The notes: generated by a model from the letters alone, not told the origin. Counted from the first letter of the stretch, positions 1-6,135 are shown. The stretch is DNA of 39,477 bases from an uncultured Oscillospiraceae bacterium (GCA_944386995.1 CALXDF010000096.1:1-39477), one strand, 5' to 3'. Made by a program: numbers and translations.

Positions 1-563
1 TGTCCATAAATCCGCCCCACATCGGCGGAGGACGGATAGTGGTAGATGGAGAGGTAATAGCTGCCGCCCTCGCCGGGGATCTCCGGCTGGGGCGTCACCT
101 GCTCGATCTCCTTGACCGGCTCGAAGTGACTGCTGGCCAGGGATTCCCCGGTGCGGATGGAGAAGGTGGGCGGGTCCTCACCCTCCGGCACAAAGCCGAA
201 AAGGTAGACGGAGGTTTGCTGGTCGGTCCAGGAGCCGTCTGCCCCCTGGAGGGGTTGGCTGTCCCAGGGAACCACCAGGGGCTCGCCGTAGACGTCCCAG
301 CCGAAGAGCGGGTCAAAGCTGACCGTGGCGCAATAGAGCCCCACCTCTGCCCGGCAGAGAAAGATCCGCCGCGTACCATCCCATGTGCTGTGGAGGATCT
401 CCGTGTCCCACAGGGCGTACTTGGATGCCTCGATGGCCAGGGCCCGGCTGGGGAGCAGGGGGTAGCGGCCCAGAGCCGCGTTGATCAGCAAAAGGGTCAG
501 GGCCAGCGCGGCCCATCGCAGAGCCTGGCGCCTGCGGCTGGGGGATGGCTTTTTAAGACGCAT
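1..563 (-). CDS. hypothetical membrane-anchored protein (3' end cut by window edge)
   Basis: The frame reads from an ATG at 563 to the window edge, giving 187 residues without a stop. A basic N-terminus (MRLKKPSPSRRRQ) is followed by one hydrophobic segment at about residues 17-30, then a soluble region rich in Trp, Asp and Pro, so the visible part is a signal-anchored extracytoplasmic protein. The start lies inside the end of the preceding gene: its ATG overlaps the upstream TAA by 11 bases, which implies translational coupling in a padR-led operon. I do not recognise a family. By context it may be a sensor or envelope protein made with its DUF1700-like neighbour. The gene is real on reading-frame length and overlap; its function is unknown. 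Confidence 0.7.
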   Translation of the reverse strand, partial: MRLKKPSPSRRRQALRWAALALTLLLINAALGRYPLLPSRALAIEASKYALWDTEILHSTWDGTRRIFLCRAEVGLYCATVSFDPLFGWDVYGEPLVVPWDSQPLQGADGSWTDQQTSVYLFGFVPEGEDPPTFSIRTGESLASSHFEPVKEIEQVTPQPEIPGEGGSYYLSIYHYPSSADVGRIYG

Positions 564-1317
564 GGGACACCTCCTCCCAGTTGATGGGCAGGGACAGTGT
601 CGCGAACGCCTGCCCATAGGGGGCGAAGGTGAGCACCGCCGTGGGTATCCCCTCCTCTAATGGAAATGCCATGGTCCGCGCGTCCGCCCCCCGGAGATTA
701 TAAGGGCTGAGGCTTGCACCGACCTGTTTCCCATCTTCTCCGTTGCAGCACATTCCCCATATGGACAGCGCCGGGCGGAGGGGATTCTGGGCATAGGACA
801 GGGCCTGGACATAGAGCTGATACACTCCCTGCCGGTTGGCTTGGGAATCGGTCCAGTCGTCCTCCACCAGCGCGACCCGGTGGATGCGGATCACCTGGTC
901 GTGCAGCTGCACCCGGAGATCCATCTCCTTTATCCACACGGCATCCGGATGGATCGCACTCTCCACCGGATCATCGCGCCACCGGGCCTGGAGATTGTCC
1001 GCGGCGCAGGCGAGGATCGACCCCGGGCGGATCAGCAGTACCACCAGCAGGACGATCGCTGCCCCTTTGCACAGTCTCCCCACCCACAGCCAGAGGGGGG
1101 AGAGGCGCTGGTTCCACTGCCGGCCGATCTCACCGGCGTCCCCCATGGCCGCCACGGCCCGCTCCTGGGCGGCGGCCTCATCCATGCCGCCGGCCTCCAG
1201 GGCCTCCTGGTGGTCCTCCAGGTGCTCCAGCAGCTCCTGCCGGATGGCCTCCCGCTCTGCCGCTGTGGCCCGGGGGATGTGGACGAGTACGGCCTGGCAG
1301 AATTCCTGACCATCCAT
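553..1317 (-). CDS. DUF1700/permease-prefix-like N-terminal domain membrane protein
   Basis: A protein of 254 residues. Residues 1-65 form the acidic helical module typical of the HAAS/DUF1700/permease-prefix group (a run of Glu/Leu helices with EHLEDH, then AMGDAGEIG, matching the usual LG-P end of that module). One transmembrane helix follows at about 77-97 (GAAIVLLVVLLI). The remaining ~155 residues are predicted outside the cell and look like no domain I can name. It lies directly downstream of a PadR repressor, the usual context for this module in Firmicutes, where PadR-DUF1700 pairs respond to envelope stress. ATG at 1317 was chosen because GGGGTG lies just upstream; a GTG at 1326 overlapping the padR stop is an alternative. 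Function beyond membrane anchoring is unknown. Confidence 0.75.
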   Translation of the reverse strand: MDGQEFCQAVLVHIPRATAAEREAIRQELLEHLEDHQEALEAGGMDEAAAQERAVAAMGDAGEIGRQWNQRLSPLWLWVGRLCKGAAIVLLVVLLIRPGSILACAADNLQARWRDDPVESAIHPDAVWIKEMDLRVQLHDQVIRIHRVALVEDDWTDSQANRQGVYQLYVQALSYAQNPLRPALSIWGMCCNGEDGKQVGASLSPYNLRGADARTMAFPLEEGIPTAVLTFAPYGQAFATLSLPINWEEVSHAS

Positions 1318-1322
1318 ACCGG

Positions 1323-1646
1323 TCACCCCATGCTGAGCACGGCGTTGATGGCCCCCTCGTAGGCCCTCCACTGCCGTGTCTCCTCCGCCAGCTGTTTTCT
1401 GCCCCGCTCCGTCAGGTGGTAGTACTTCCGCTCCCGGCCGGCGGGGGACACCTGGCGGTAGGCGGTGACCGCGCCGCTGTTCTCCAGCCCCCGGAGGATG
1501 GGGTACAGCGTCCCCTCCTTCATGGTGAAGGTGCTGTCGCACCTCTTCTCCAGCGCTGCGATCATCTCATAGCCGTACATGTCCGCCACACTCAAAAGGT
1601 GCAGCACCACCAGGGAGGTGTGCTCCATGGCCTGTTTCTGCCGCAT
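1323..1646 (-). CDS. PadR family transcriptional repressor
   Basis: This 107-residue protein is a stand-alone PadR winged-helix regulator. It shows the family signature: helix LVVLHLLSVADMYGYEMI, then the recognition and wing part (KEGTLYPILRGLENSGAV), then YYHLTERGRKQL and a short dimerisation helix. It belongs to the short PadR-s2 type, which lacks a long C-terminal domain. The ATG at 1646 has a strong AAAGGAGGG site just upstream; a longer frame exists upstream but has no ribosome site. It heads the minus-strand operon with the two membrane proteins, the padR stop being within 6 bases of the next start. A near-palindrome over its own -10 region suggests autorepression. The inducing signal is unknown. 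Confidence 0.92.
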   Translation of the reverse strand: MRQKQAMEHTSLVVLHLLSVADMYGYEMIAALEKRCDSTFTMKEGTLYPILRGLENSGAVTAYRQVSPAGRERKYYHLTERGRKQLAEETRQWRAYEGAINAVLSMG

Positions 1647-1677
1647 GGCAAAGCCCTCCTTTCTCGATGCCTCGTGA

Positions 1678-1718
1678 TTCGATAGATATAATATACCTCG
1701 AAATACAAGGCTTGTCAA
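1678..1718 (-). promoter_or_regulatory. padR promoter with overlapping near-palindromic operator
   Basis: On the minus strand a TTGACA -35 (1713-1718) and TATATT -10 (1690-1695) are separated by 17 bp. A 25-bp imperfect inverted repeat (1678-1702) begins TTCGA, ends TCGAA and covers the -10. A repressor bound there would block RNA polymerase, so PadR autoregulation is inferred. Confidence 0.65.
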
Positions 1719-1747
1719 GGGGAGAGGAAAATCTGACGGGAAATGGA

Positions 1748-1776
1748 TTGACAGGGACAATCATTTTGGATAAAAT
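1748..1776 (+). promoter_or_regulatory. promoter of the two small membrane-protein genes
   Basis: TTGACA (1748-1753), a 17-bp spacer and TAAAAT (1771-1776) stand 28 bp upstream of the GTG at 1804. It diverges from the padR promoter, about 30 bp separating the two -35 boxes. Confidence 0.6.
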
Positions 1777-1803
1777 TGATAAAAAATGAAAGGAGGGAGC
1801 GCC

Positions 1804-1965
1804 GTGTTCGGGCTGAAGCGGATGATGCTGGGGCTCCTGCTGATCTCGCTGGGGAACACGCTGCTGCAGATCCATGTGGCTTTCGGCCTGATCGGGATTC
1901 CGTTTGTCCTCATGGGCGCTTTCTATGGTTTTGCGGGCTACCACCTGTGGGACGACGATGAATAG
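1804..1965 (+). CDS. small two-helix membrane protein (53 aa)
   Basis: A 53-residue protein starting at GTG, supported by an AGGAGGG site 6-7 bases upstream and a good promoter. It is almost wholly hydrophobic: two transmembrane segments (about residues 6-21 and 25-45) and an acidic tail ending DDDE. No family is recognised. It is followed after 10 bases by a second small membrane protein, so the two probably form a unit. It lies divergent to the padR operon, whose products are also membrane proteins, which hints at shared control but proves nothing. Confidence 0.6.
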   Translation: MFGLKRMMLGLLLISLGNTLLQIHVAFGLIGIPFVLMGAFYGFAGYHLWDDDE

Positions 1966-1975
1966 GAGGAGTGAC

Positions 1976-2179
1976 ATGGAGGGGATTGAGCGGATCTTGC
2001 GGAGCTTTCTCCTGGTGTTCCTGGGCTTTGGCTGCCTGCATTTTGCGGGGCCCCTGAGCGACTGGCTGACTGTGCTGGGCGTTTTGCTGGTGCTGGCCGG
2101 GGCCTGGCTGGGGCTGTTCCACGGGCCCATCGCTGCCTGGCTGCGGAAGCTGGACGACAACTGGGATGACAAGACATAA
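1976..2179 (+). CDS. small membrane protein (67 aa)
   Basis: A 67-residue protein whose ATG is preceded by AGGAGGAGTGAC. Two hydrophobic helices (about residues 8-26 and 30-48) are followed by an amphipathic, acidic tail (KLDDNWDDKT). It is the second gene of a two-gene unit and is followed at once by a strong terminator. An in-frame ATG at 1904 exists, but it would overlap the upstream gene and lacks a ribosome site. No family is recognised. Confidence 0.6.
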   Translation: MEGIERILRSFLLVFLGFGCLHFAGPLSDWLTVLGVLLVLAGAWLGLFHGPIAAWLRKLDDNWDDKT

Positions 2180-2184
2180 CAGAA

Positions 2185-2215
2185 GGGAGGACGCATCTGC
2201 GTCCTCCCGTTTTTT
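2185..2215 (+). terminator. rho-independent terminator
   Basis: A 10-bp GC-rich stem, GGGAGGACGC pairing with GCGTCCTCCC across a 4-base loop, is followed by GTTTTTT. It ends the small membrane-protein unit and may also slow transcription coming from bioY on the other strand. Confidence 0.9.
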
Positions 2216-2225
2216 GCGCCATGGA

Positions 2226-2774
2226 TTATTGCGCATGCCGCCGCAGCCGCAGGCTGAGCGTCAGCGCCACGGCGATCTTGCACAGGTCCGGCACCACAAA
2301 GGGCACCACGCACCGCCCCAGGGCCACCGCCAGGCCGATGGGGCCGGAAGCGCGGGCATAGACCGCCATATACCAGACGGTGCCGAAGGCGTAGCACACC
2401 AGGAGGCCCAGCACCATGGAGAACAGCAGCACCAGAGGCCTTCCCCCCAGCAGCCGCTCCATGGCCCACATCACCAGCGCTGAGCCCAGAAAGCCCAGAA
2501 TATAGCCCCCGGTGGTGCCCAGCAGGATCCCCAGCCCGCCGCCGAACCCGGCGAACACCGGCAGGCCCACGGCCCCCATCAGCAGGTAGAGCCCCACGGC
2601 GATGGTGCCCCGCTTGCCCCCCAGCACGCCCACGGTCAGGAACACCGCCATGGTCTGGAGGGTGAAGGGGGGATCGGTGGGGATGGCGATCCAGGCGCAC
2701 ACCGCCATCAGGGCGGCGCAGGCGGCAATGACAGTGAGATCCCGGGTCCGGAGACACAGGGCGTTCTTTTCCAT
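2226..2774 (-). CDS. bioY: BioY biotin transporter, ECF S-component
   Basis: BioY is the membrane biotin-binding subunit (S component) that imports biotin, usually with a shared ECF energising module (EcfA1A2T) encoded elsewhere; none of those genes is in this window. The 182-residue protein shows the family pattern: RTxDLTVIAACAALMAVCAW, then IPTDPPFTLQTMAVFLTVGVLG (the conserved P-TLQ motif), G-KRGTIAVGLYLLMGAVGLPVFAGFGGGLG, a G-TGGYILGF motif, and six hydrophobic helices. The ATG at 2774 follows GAGGATC; an in-frame start at 2819 would lie inside the promoter -10 and is rejected. A BirA operator overlaps the promoter, so biotin should repress it. Family length is about 180-190 residues, so it is complete. 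Confidence 0.96.
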   Translation of the reverse strand: MEKNALCLRTRDLTVIAACAALMAVCAWIAIPTDPPFTLQTMAVFLTVGVLGGKRGTIAVGLYLLMGAVGLPVFAGFGGGLGILLGTTGGYILGFLGSALVMWAMERLLGGRPLVLLFSMVLGLLVCYAFGTVWYMAVYARASGPIGLAVALGRCVVPFVVPDLCKIAVALTLSLRLRRHAQ

Positions 2775-2809
2775 GGCAAGATCCTCCTCAGGGGAAACAG
2801 TCTGGGGAG

Positions 2810-2838
2810 ATGGTAGCACAGGAAGTCCCTGTTGTCAA
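2810..2838 (-). promoter_or_regulatory. bioY promoter
   Basis: On the minus strand TTGACA (2833-2838), a 17-bp spacer and TACCAT (2810-2815). The -35 lies inside the BirA operator, so repressor binding would exclude polymerase. Confidence 0.7.
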
Positions 2839-2863
2839 CCCGATTTTTTGTAAAGGTTTACAA
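2832..2863. promoter_or_regulatory. BirA box (biotin repressor operator)
   Basis: The half-sites TTGTCAACC (2832-2840) and GGTTTACAA (2855-2863) are separated by 14 bp. This matches the bacterial BirA operator architecture (TTGTAAACC, 14-16 bp, GGTTTACAA) with one mismatch. Its place over the bioY -35 fits repression by biotin-loaded BirA. Confidence 0.9.
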
Positions 2864-2906
2864 TAGGAGGGGATCTCCGACCCGGAGAGGGCGGAGGGGC
2901 GGCTGC

Positions 2907-3080
2907 CTATACAAACTGATTGCGTGCCGGGTCGTACCGGTAGCCGATGGCGGAGAGCTTCTCCTCCAGGGTCTCCCGGGCAATATCCTCGCTGGCGCAG
3001 AATTCTTCCAGATCGGGATAGAAGTCCCGAAGTTTCATGTTAACAAAGCTGAGCAGGATCACCGGATCGGTAGGGACCAT
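2907..3080 (-). CDS. DUF4250 family protein
   Basis: A 57-residue protein matching DUF4250, a small family of Firmicutes: VPTDPVILLSFVNMKLRDFY at the N-terminus, an acidic middle (LEEFCASEDIA) and the conserved C-terminal IGYRYDPARNQFV. It is soluble and helical, of unknown function. ATG at 3080 follows GGGAGGTG; the in-frame ATG at 3119 adds residues not seen in the family and lacks a ribosome site. It diverges from the chromate transporter pair, with the two promoters overlapping around one AT-rich -10 region. Confidence 0.85.
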   Translation of the reverse strand: MVPTDPVILLSFVNMKLRDFYPDLEEFCASEDIARETLEEKLSAIGYRYDPARNQFV

Positions 3081-3118
3081 CGCAGAGCACCTCCCTTCGT
3101 GAAAAGCGGCATCTGTCA

Positions 3119-3147
3119 TTTACAGACCCCTGCGGTTTGATTATAAT
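3119..3147 (+). promoter_or_regulatory. promoter of the chromate-transporter pair
   Basis: TTTACA (3119-3124), a 17-bp spacer and TATAAT (3142-3147). The -10 overlaps that of the opposing DUF4250 promoter. Confidence 0.65.
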
Positions 3148-3168
3148 AAAAACGGTCCCCTCTGACAA
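3140..3168 (-). promoter_or_regulatory. promoter of the DUF4250 gene
   Basis: On the minus strand TTGTCA (3163-3168), a 17-bp spacer and TATAAT (3140-3145), 60 bp upstream of the DUF4250 start. The two promoters share the sequence TTATAATAA and should compete for polymerase. Confidence 0.6.
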
Positions 3169-3182
3169 GTGTGCGGGGACCG
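3153..3182 (+). other. leader hairpin of the chromate-transporter mRNA
   Basis: An 8-bp perfect stem (CGGTCCCC with GGGGACCG, 14-base loop) sits in the 5' leader, ending next to the GGAGGG ribosome site. There is no U tract, so it is not a simple terminator; it may affect ribosome access or mRNA stability. Confidence 0.5.
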
Positions 3183-3196
3183 GAGGGAGAGAGACA

Positions 3197-3769
3197 ATGG
3201 GAACAAAGAATAAGTATTTGACGCTGTTTTGGTCTACGCTGACCCTGAGCGCCTTTACCTTCGGCGGGGGTTACGTGATCGTATCGCTGATGAAGCGGAA
3301 GTTCGTGGATGAGCTCCACTGGCTGGAGGAGGACGAGATGCTGGACATGACGGCCATTGCCCAGTCCTGTCCGGGCGCTGTGGCGGTGAATGCCGCGATC
3401 CTGGTGGGCCACCGGGTGGCGGGATTTCTGGGGACGGTGGTATCCGTCATCGGCACGGTGATCCCGCCCTTTGTGATCATCGGCATCATCTCCTTCTGCT
3501 ACGACGCCTTCCGCAGCAACCAGATCGTAGCGGCGGTGCTGAAGGGCATGGAGTCCGGCATCGCGGCGGTGATTGCCGACGTGACGGTGAATCTGGCCGG
3601 AAATGCCTGGCGGGAGTCCGGGATCCCCGGCGTGGTGACCATGGCGGCGGCTTTCTGTGCCTCCTGGTTCTTTGACGTCAATGTGCTGTGGATCATTCTG
3701 GCCTGCGGCCTGTACGGATTCGGCCGCACCTGGCTGGGACAGCGGAAGGGAAAGGGGGGCGCGGCATGA
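3197..3769 (+). CDS. chromate transporter family protein, first half
   Basis: A 190-residue member of the CHR (chromate ion transporter) family, of the short single-domain type that works as a pair. The conserved N-terminal block is present: FWSTLTLSAFTFGGGYVIVSLM, then W-EEDEMLDMTAIAQSCPGAVAVNAAILVGHRVAG, followed by a run of hydrophobic helices. ATG at 3197 follows CGGAGGGAGAGAG. Its stop overlaps the next start as ATGA, so the two halves are translated together. In other bacteria CHR proteins export chromate or take up related anions; in gut Clostridia the substrate is not established, so chromate is a family name and not a demonstrated substrate. Confidence 0.93.
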   Translation: MGTKNKYLTLFWSTLTLSAFTFGGGYVIVSLMKRKFVDELHWLEEDEMLDMTAIAQSCPGAVAVNAAILVGHRVAGFLGTVVSVIGTVIPPFVIIGIISFCYDAFRSNQIVAAVLKGMESGIAAVIADVTVNLAGNAWRESGIPGVVTMAAAFCASWFFDVNVLWIILACGLYGFGRTWLGQRKGKGGAA

Positions 3770-4323
3770 TCTATCTGGAGCTGCTGCTGAGCTTTTTCCA
3801 GATCGGGCTTTTGAGCTTTGGCGGGGGAATGGCGGCGCTGCCCCTGATCAGTCAGCAGGTGGTGGACAAGCACGGCTGGCTCACCATGGGAGAGTTTACG
3901 GACCTCATCACCATCTCGGAGATGACCCCCGGGCCCATCGGCATCAACTCCTCCACCTTTGTAGGGATTCGTGTGGCGGGGATCCCCGGGGCGGTGGTGG
4001 CCATGATCGGGTATGTGGCGCCGGCCTGTGTGCTGGTGAGCGTGCTGGCCAAGCTATATGAGAAGTACCGGGACATGACCTATATCCAGGGGACGCTGCG
4101 GGGTCTGCGGCCGGCCATTGTGGCCCTGATTGCCGCGGCAGGGGTGAACATCCTGCTCCTGGCCCTCACCGGGGAGGGGGAGGCGTCCTTCAACTTCATC
4201 GGCCTGGGGATCTTTGCCGCGGCTTTTCTGGTATTGAGGCGCTGGAAACCCAACCCGATTTATGTGATGCTGCTCTGCGGCCTTCTGGGAGGGATCCTCT
4301 ATCCCTTCACCGGCGGGGGTTGA
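3766..4323 (+). CDS. chromate transporter family protein, second half
   Basis: A 185-residue CHR domain, partner of the gene just upstream. It carries the same repeat signature: FFQIGLLSFGGGMAALPLI, W-TMGEFTDLITISEMTPGPIGINSSTFVGIRVAGIPGAV, then four to five hydrophobic helices. The ATG overlaps the upstream stop (ATGA) and has a purine-rich site (AAAGGGGGG). Half-size CHR proteins form heterodimers with opposite membrane orientation, which the tandem arrangement supports. A 14-bp GC hairpin follows the stop. Confidence 0.93.
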   Translation: MIYLELLLSFFQIGLLSFGGGMAALPLISQQVVDKHGWLTMGEFTDLITISEMTPGPIGINSSTFVGIRVAGIPGAVVAMIGYVAPACVLVSVLAKLYEKYRDMTYIQGTLRGLRPAIVALIAAAGVNILLLALTGEGEASFNFIGLGIFAAAFLVLRRWKPNPIYVMLLCGLLGGILYPFTGGG

Positions 4324-4341
4324 TGGGAGACGTTGAAGTTA

Positions 4342-4373
4342 CAGGGCGCCGGGGCTTATGCCCCGGCGCCCTG
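4342..4373. terminator. intergenic GC hairpin between convergent genes
   Basis: A perfect 14-bp stem (CAGGGCGCCGGGGC, loop TTAT, then its complement) lies between the convergent chromate and DtxR-type genes. There is no U tract on either side, so it may act by RNA stability or as a weak bidirectional terminator. Confidence 0.55.
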
Positions 4374-4399
4374 CGGTGATCCATGGAAGGGAGCGGCGA

Positions 4400-4768
4400 T
4401 CAGGAATTCGCCTTGACAAAGGAGCGGATGGCGTCGAAGCTCTCAGCGCTGATGACATGCTCCATGCGGCAGGCATCCTCGGCGGCCACCACGGGATCCA
4501 CGCCCAGGGAGGTGAGCCAGGCGGAGAGGAAGGTGTGGCGCTCGTAGATACGCTCGGCGATCTCCTGTCCGGAGGGGGTCAGAGTGATGTGGCCCAGCTC
4601 ATTGATCTCAATATAGCCGCCTTCCCGCAGCTTTTTCATGGCGATGCTGACGCTGGGCTTGGAGAAGTTCAGCTCCGCGGCGATGTCGATGGCGTGGACA
4701 TCCCCGTTGCGGCGGTTGAGGATGAGAATCGCCTCCAGATAGTTCTCTGCCGACTCATGGATCTTCAA
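4400..4768 (-). CDS. DtxR/MntR family metal-dependent repressor
   Basis: A 122-residue regulator of the DtxR/MntR family. The N-terminal winged helix contains ESAENYLEAILIL, VHAIDIAAELNFSKPSVSIAMKKL (helix-turn-helix) and GYIEINELGHITLTPSG; the C-terminal dimer and metal domain has the conserved ERHTFLSAWLTSLGVDPVVAAEDACRMEHVIS with Glu, His, Asp, Cys and Glu-His ligands. There is no SH3 domain, as in MntR. A TTG start at 4768 is chosen because AAAGGAG lies 8 bases upstream and the protein then begins LKIHESAENYLEA as in relatives; the ATG further up lacks a site. The metal could be manganese or iron; sequence alone does not decide. Confidence 0.9.
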   Translation of the reverse strand: MKIHESAENYLEAILILNRRNGDVHAIDIAAELNFSKPSVSIAMKKLREGGYIEINELGHITLTPSGQEIAERIYERHTFLSAWLTSLGVDPVVAAEDACRMEHVISAESFDAIRSFVKANS

Positions 4769-4792
4769 AGTGCTCGCTCCTTTCGTGGGTGA

Positions 4793-4821
4793 TTGACCCA
4801 TCTGTCTTCATATGTTATCAT
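4793..4821 (+). promoter_or_regulatory. promoter of the GNAT gene
   Basis: TTGACC (4793-4798), a 17-bp spacer and TATCAT (4816-4821). The -10 falls within the 20-bp palindrome described next. Confidence 0.5.
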
Positions 4822-4830
4822 GTTACCATA
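4811..4830. promoter_or_regulatory. 20-bp near-palindrome, candidate DtxR/MntR operator
   Basis: The sequence TATGTTATCATGTTACCATA matches its reverse complement at 16 of 20 positions. It lies 43 bp upstream of the DtxR-type gene start and covers the -10 of the divergent acetyltransferase. Position and size suit an operator for the neighbouring repressor; binding is inferred. Confidence 0.6.
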
Positions 4831-4917
4831 GAATCAGGGGAAAATACAAGCGCCGCTCCAGGATTTTTTGCCCCGCGGCGTCCCGGAGAACAAGCGGATG
4901 GCGCGGAGGGGAGAGCA

Positions 4918-5418
4918 ATGGAAATTCGGAAAGCGTCAGCCGCTGACGCGGAAGCAGTGCTGGAGTGCTGCCGGCAGGTGGGCGGAGAGACGGACTACCT
5001 GACCTATGGCGCGGAGGGCCTGCCAGTGACAGTGGAGACGGAGCGGGCCTTCCTGGAGCGCATGGCCCGGGAGAGAGGTCAGCTGTTCCTGGTTGCCGTG
5101 GAGGGCGGCGAGGTGATTGGCACGGCCTCCCTCTCCAGCGGTTCCCGGCCCCGACTGGCCCACAGGGGGGAGATCGGCATTGCGGTCCGGAAGGCTGCGT
5201 GGGGGCGAGGGATCGGCTCGGCACTGCTGGCGGAGGTCATCCGCTTTGCCGGGGAGGAGGCCGGGCTGCGGATCCTCTCCCTGGAGGTTCGCAGTGACAA
5301 TGCCAGGGCTATTGCGCTGTACCGGAAGTTCGGTTTTGAGAAGACCGGGATCTTTCGGGGGTTCCTGCGGGTAGGTGGCCAGGAGTACGACTTTGACCTG
5401 ATGCAGCGGGAGCTGTAG
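4918..5418 (+). CDS. GNAT family N-acetyltransferase
   Basis: A 166-residue acetyltransferase of the GNAT fold, which moves the acetyl group of acetyl-CoA to an amine. Visible are the N-terminal IRKASAADAEAVLECCRQV, the central strand with GEVIGTASLSS, the acetyl-CoA pyrophosphate loop RGIGSALLAEVI (about residues 98-109), and the closing ISLEVRSDNARAIALYRKFGFEKTG motif typical of RimI-like and related enzymes. ATG at 4918 follows CGGAGGGGAGAG. The substrate cannot be told from sequence. It diverges from the metal-dependent repressor across a palindrome, so its expression may be tied to metal supply. Confidence 0.92.
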   Translation: MEIRKASAADAEAVLECCRQVGGETDYLTYGAEGLPVTVETERAFLERMARERGQLFLVAVEGGEVIGTASLSSGSRPRLAHRGEIGIAVRKAAWGRGIGSALLAEVIRFAGEEAGLRILSLEVRSDNARAIALYRKFGFEKTGIFRGFLRVGGQEYDFDLMQREL

Positions 5419-5441
5419 CGCGGCGAGGGGAGGCATGTACG

Positions 5442-5615
5442 GTGGAGAACAAGATGCTGGGTATTCTGCTGGGGATCGGGCTCTATCTGATCCTCTGCGC
5501 CGTTATTGCCGGCGTGCGGGCGCTGCTCTCCGGGCGCGGGGAGCAGGGGACGCGCTTCTGTCAGACCTTTTGGAACTTCTTTCGGGAGGTGCTCAACCCT
5601 TTTCACTGGTTTTGA
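5442..5615 (+). CDS. small membrane protein (57 aa)
   Basis: A GTG-initiated frame of 57 residues, 23 bases after the GNAT stop, with GGGGAGG about 10 bases upstream. It has one transmembrane helix (residues 5-26, MLGILLGIGLYLILCAVIAGVR), a polar stretch and an aromatic C-terminus (FWNFFREVLNPFHWF). No family is recognised. It probably lies in the GNAT transcript. An in-frame ATG four codons in is an alternative start. Confidence 0.45.
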   Translation: MENKMLGILLGIGLYLILCAVIAGVRALLSGRGEQGTRFCQTFWNFFREVLNPFHWF

Positions 5616-5800
5616 TGGCAGGGAAAGCTGGAGCAGGCCGGGACGGCCCCGTTGCAAGATGTGCAGTGATAGTCCGAATGCCAGCGGTTTCACCAAATAG
5701 CAGACTCTAACTGAAAGGGCCGGATTGGGTAGCTTATTATGCTTTTAGAGAAAATTCCGCTTCTATATCAATGAGCGCTTATAGAGGGAGGCTGAATAGC

Positions 5801-5908
5801 GTGACAAAAGATGAACATAAGAAAGTGATTTATATTTTGACGATTTGTATTGTAGGTGCTATCATAATTTGCTGCGTACCTTATTTATTTCATTTACTTT
5901 CCAAGTGA
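5801..5908 (+). CDS. putative single-helix peptide (35 aa), AT-rich
   Basis: A short GTG-initiated frame after a GGGAGG site. The product has a charged head (TKDEHKK) and one strongly hydrophobic helix of about 25 residues ending HLLSK. It is notably AT-rich compared with its neighbours, which may mean recent acquisition. An ATG at 5771 in the same frame would give 45 residues but has no good ribosome site. No family is known; the call rests on the ribosome site and the clean membrane helix alone. Confidence 0.35.
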   Translation: MTKDEHKKVIYILTICIVGAIIICCVPYLFHLLSK

Positions 5909-6059
5909 GCGGAAAGGGGCGAACAACCAAGACAACGGCAGGAGCGACCCTCCATGCGAACTTTGACACGGCAGGCGGGTTTTCCGTTAAAGTGACAGAA
6001 ATTTTCAAATTTCTTTGAAATCACGACTTTTCTTGGAAAGAAAGACGATACGCCCGGCC
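5909..6059. other. gene-free AT-rich stretch before csoR
   Basis: No convincing reading frame is seen here. It contains a 16-bp inverted repeat (GAAATTTTCAAATTTC, 5998-6013; 7-bp arms) without an obvious partner gene. The csoR promoter begins at its right end. Confidence 0.4.
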
Positions 6060-6088
6060 TTGACAAATTCCCAAAAGGGGCCGATAAT
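6060..6088 (+). promoter_or_regulatory. csoR promoter with CsoR-like inverted repeat in the spacer
   Basis: TTGACA (6060-6065), a 17-bp spacer and GATAAT (6083-6088). The spacer contains CCC-AAAA-GGG (6070-6079), the same half-site spacing as the stronger operator ahead of the ATPase, which suggests autoregulation. Confidence 0.6.
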
Positions 6089-6135
6089 AGAGCCATTCCA
6101 GGCGGAGTTCCCCTTTTTAGACAGGAGGCCAGACT

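Noticed and set aside
39..584. Plus-strand frame of 181 codons
   Set aside because: It is antisense to the minus-strand membrane-anchored gene, whose product has a clean signal anchor, translational overlap and sensible composition; this frame has none.
714..1685. Plus-strand frame of 323 codons rich in Pro, Arg and Gly
   Set aside because: Composition is typical of antisense of GC-rich genes; it overlaps the DUF1700-like and PadR genes.
3153..3182. Hairpin as a terminator
   Set aside because: It has no U tract and lies just before a ribosome site in the leader of an expressed gene pair.
5998..6013. Inverted repeat GAAATTTTCAAATTTC as an operator
   Set aside because: It is about 50 bp upstream of the csoR -35 with no linked regulator, and such AT palindromes can arise by chance; left as a note only.
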